Assembly (NCBI GenBank): GCA_016789485.1
Contig: JAEURE010000164.1
Span: 1 to 6,370, forward strand
Source of the DNA: Anaerolineales bacterium
GTDB lineage: Bacteria; Chloroflexota; Anaerolineae; Anaerolineales; Villigracilaceae
Direction of reading: 5' to 3'
DNA length: 6,370 bases
Shown here piece after piece: positions 5,418 to 6,370 of the stretch. Position 1 is the stretch's first letter, and every line of letters begins with the position of its first letter. A program made the position numbers and the translations under genes. The notes under the pieces were generated by a model. It was given only the letters and a program-made list of their open reading frames with translations. It ran no database searches and was not told the DNA's origin.

Positions 5418-6370
5418 TCACAACCCTCTCTGCGGACCCTGGCGTTTGCCAAAGCCCATCTCGGCTTTGCGCTGTTGCGGGTCGTACAATTCTTCGATAT
5501 CGCCTTCGCGGCTGTAGGGCGGAATGACGAACCGCTCCTGATAATTCGGGAGGGATGTGAGGTGATAAATGGCTTCAGCCTCCTCTGCGGTCATCCCCGC
5601 TTTGGCGAGGGCGGCGTCGGCTTCTTCTTTCGTCACATCGCCGACGGTTTCGGCGCGTTTGTAGATACGGACAGCGATCATCTTCTGATAGGATTTGATG
5701 ACTAGTTCGTCATTGCCAGCCGCCAAAGTGCGTGACATATAGCGGACGGGCACGCGGGCATTTTCCAGCGAACTGAAAAGGTCGGTCTCCACACGCTGTG
5801 TACCGTTTGCCTGAGTCGCATTGAGGACTGGCAGCAGCGGCGGCACGTAGAACAACATTGGCAGGGTACGGTATTCGGGATGCAATGGCAGAGCCATTTC
5901 CCATTCCTTGACATACTGATAGACGGGTGAGTTTTGCGCGGCGGTGATCACACCGTCAGGTATACCGCTCTCTTTTGCGGCGGCAACAACTTTCGGGTCG
6001 TGAGGATCGAGGATCATCTCCCGCTGACGCTCTACGAGTTGTTCGTCAGGAACTTTGAGGGCATCGGGAATCTGTTCCGCGTCATACAACAAAACGCCCA
6101 GATAACGGATACGTCCGACACAGGAGTGGAAGCAGGCGGGGGCTTGCCCTGATTCGAGGCGCGGATAGCACAAAATACATTTTTCAGATTTGCCCGTTGA
6201 CCAGTTGTAATAAGTCTTTTTATAAGGGCAGGCGGAGACGCACATGCGCCAGCCGCGGCACTTATCCTGGTTGATGAGCACCACGCCATCTTCGGCGCGT
6301 TTGTAGATGGCGCCCGATGGACATGCCGCCCCACACGCCGCGTTCAAACAGTGATTGCAGATGCGCGGCA
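5418..6370 (-). CDS. narH: Respiratory nitrate reductase beta subunit, NarH (C-terminal part)
   Basis: The frame is open from the right edge and ends with TGA at 5418; 316 codons are visible and the N-terminus lies outside the window. NarH is the electron-wiring subunit, with three [4Fe-4S] clusters and one [3Fe-4S] cluster linking NarI hemes to NarG. All eleven cysteines expected in this part are present with spacing matching E. coli C184 to C263: CNHCLNAACGAAC, then CRGWRMCVSAC, then CILC, and finally CFHSC. The tryptophan in CRGW marks the [3Fe-4S] site. The distal region carries VYQYVKEWEMALPLHPEYR and YKRAETVGD, typical of NarH. The visible part is about 15 residues shorter than in E. 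coli, mainly at the C-terminus. The apparent TTG start at 6345-6347 is internal, since homology continues upstream (PRICNHC). Confidence 0.96.
   Translation of the reverse strand, partial: PRICNHCLNAACGAACPSGAIYKRAEDGVVLINQDKCRGWRMCVSACPYKKTYYNWSTGKSEKCILCYPRLESGQAPACFHSCVGRIRYLGVLLYDAEQIPDALKVPDEQLVERQREMILDPHDPKVVAAAKESGIPDGVITAAQNSPVYQYVKEWEMALPLHPEYRTLPMLFYVPPLLPVLNATQANGTQRVETDLFSSLENARVPVRYMSRTLAAGNDELVIKSYQKMIAVRIYKRAETVGDVTKEEADAALAKAGMTAEEAEAIYHLTSLPNYQERFVIPPYSREGDIEELYDPQQRKAEMGFGKRQGPQRGL

Noticed and set aside
1..6370. CRISPR array, tRNA, rRNA or insertion sequence
   Set aside because: No regularly spaced repeats, cloverleaf-like sequence, rRNA signature or transposase-like protein was seen.

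Overview
The window looks like a chromosomal piece from an uncultured nitrate-respiring bacterium. The style of the proteins (NarH, NarI, the FmdE-like protein, and the DUF2249 and cupin small proteins) recalls Chloroflexota/Anaerolineae from wastewater or sediment. That placement is inference from protein resemblance only. Two gene groups converge at about position 700.

Right and centre (minus strand, read from 6370 down to 726): the 3' part of narH, then narJ and narI, form the end of a narGHJI respiratory nitrate reductase operon; narG should lie beyond the right edge. narJ follows narH after 3 bases, narJ and narI overlap by 8 bases, and a TehA/SLAC1-family (TDT) membrane channel gene follows narI after 9 bases. 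Then come an FmdE-family protein with a C-terminal zinc ribbon, an unrecognised 105-residue protein, a VOC/glyoxalase-fold protein, a DUF2249 gene broken by a one-base frameshift, and a small cupin protein. NarH (four Fe-S clusters), NarI (two b hemes) and NarG would make the membrane nitrate reductase, with NarJ as assembly chaperone. The TDT channel is a candidate route for nitrate or nitrite, since no NarK is present in the window. The small soluble genes downstream look like an accessory set with no assigned job.

Left (plus strand, 1-683): the 3' end of kdpF overlaps the start of kdpA by the usual ATGA. After about 32 kdpA codons the reading frame runs into an unrelated tail resembling a DUF1858 (CxxC redox-type) domain whose two cysteines are both arginine. 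A four-helix membrane protein gene follows 12 bases later. No further Kdp sequence is present, so this is a rearrangement scar, a gene fusion or an assembly join.

Non-coding stretches: 1448-1665 (218 bases) holds two stem-loops, a candidate promoter for the DUF2249 gene, and one copy of a 16-base direct repeat whose other copy spans the kdpA junction. The 135 bases between the DUF2249 and cupin genes (1053-1187) show no clear signal.
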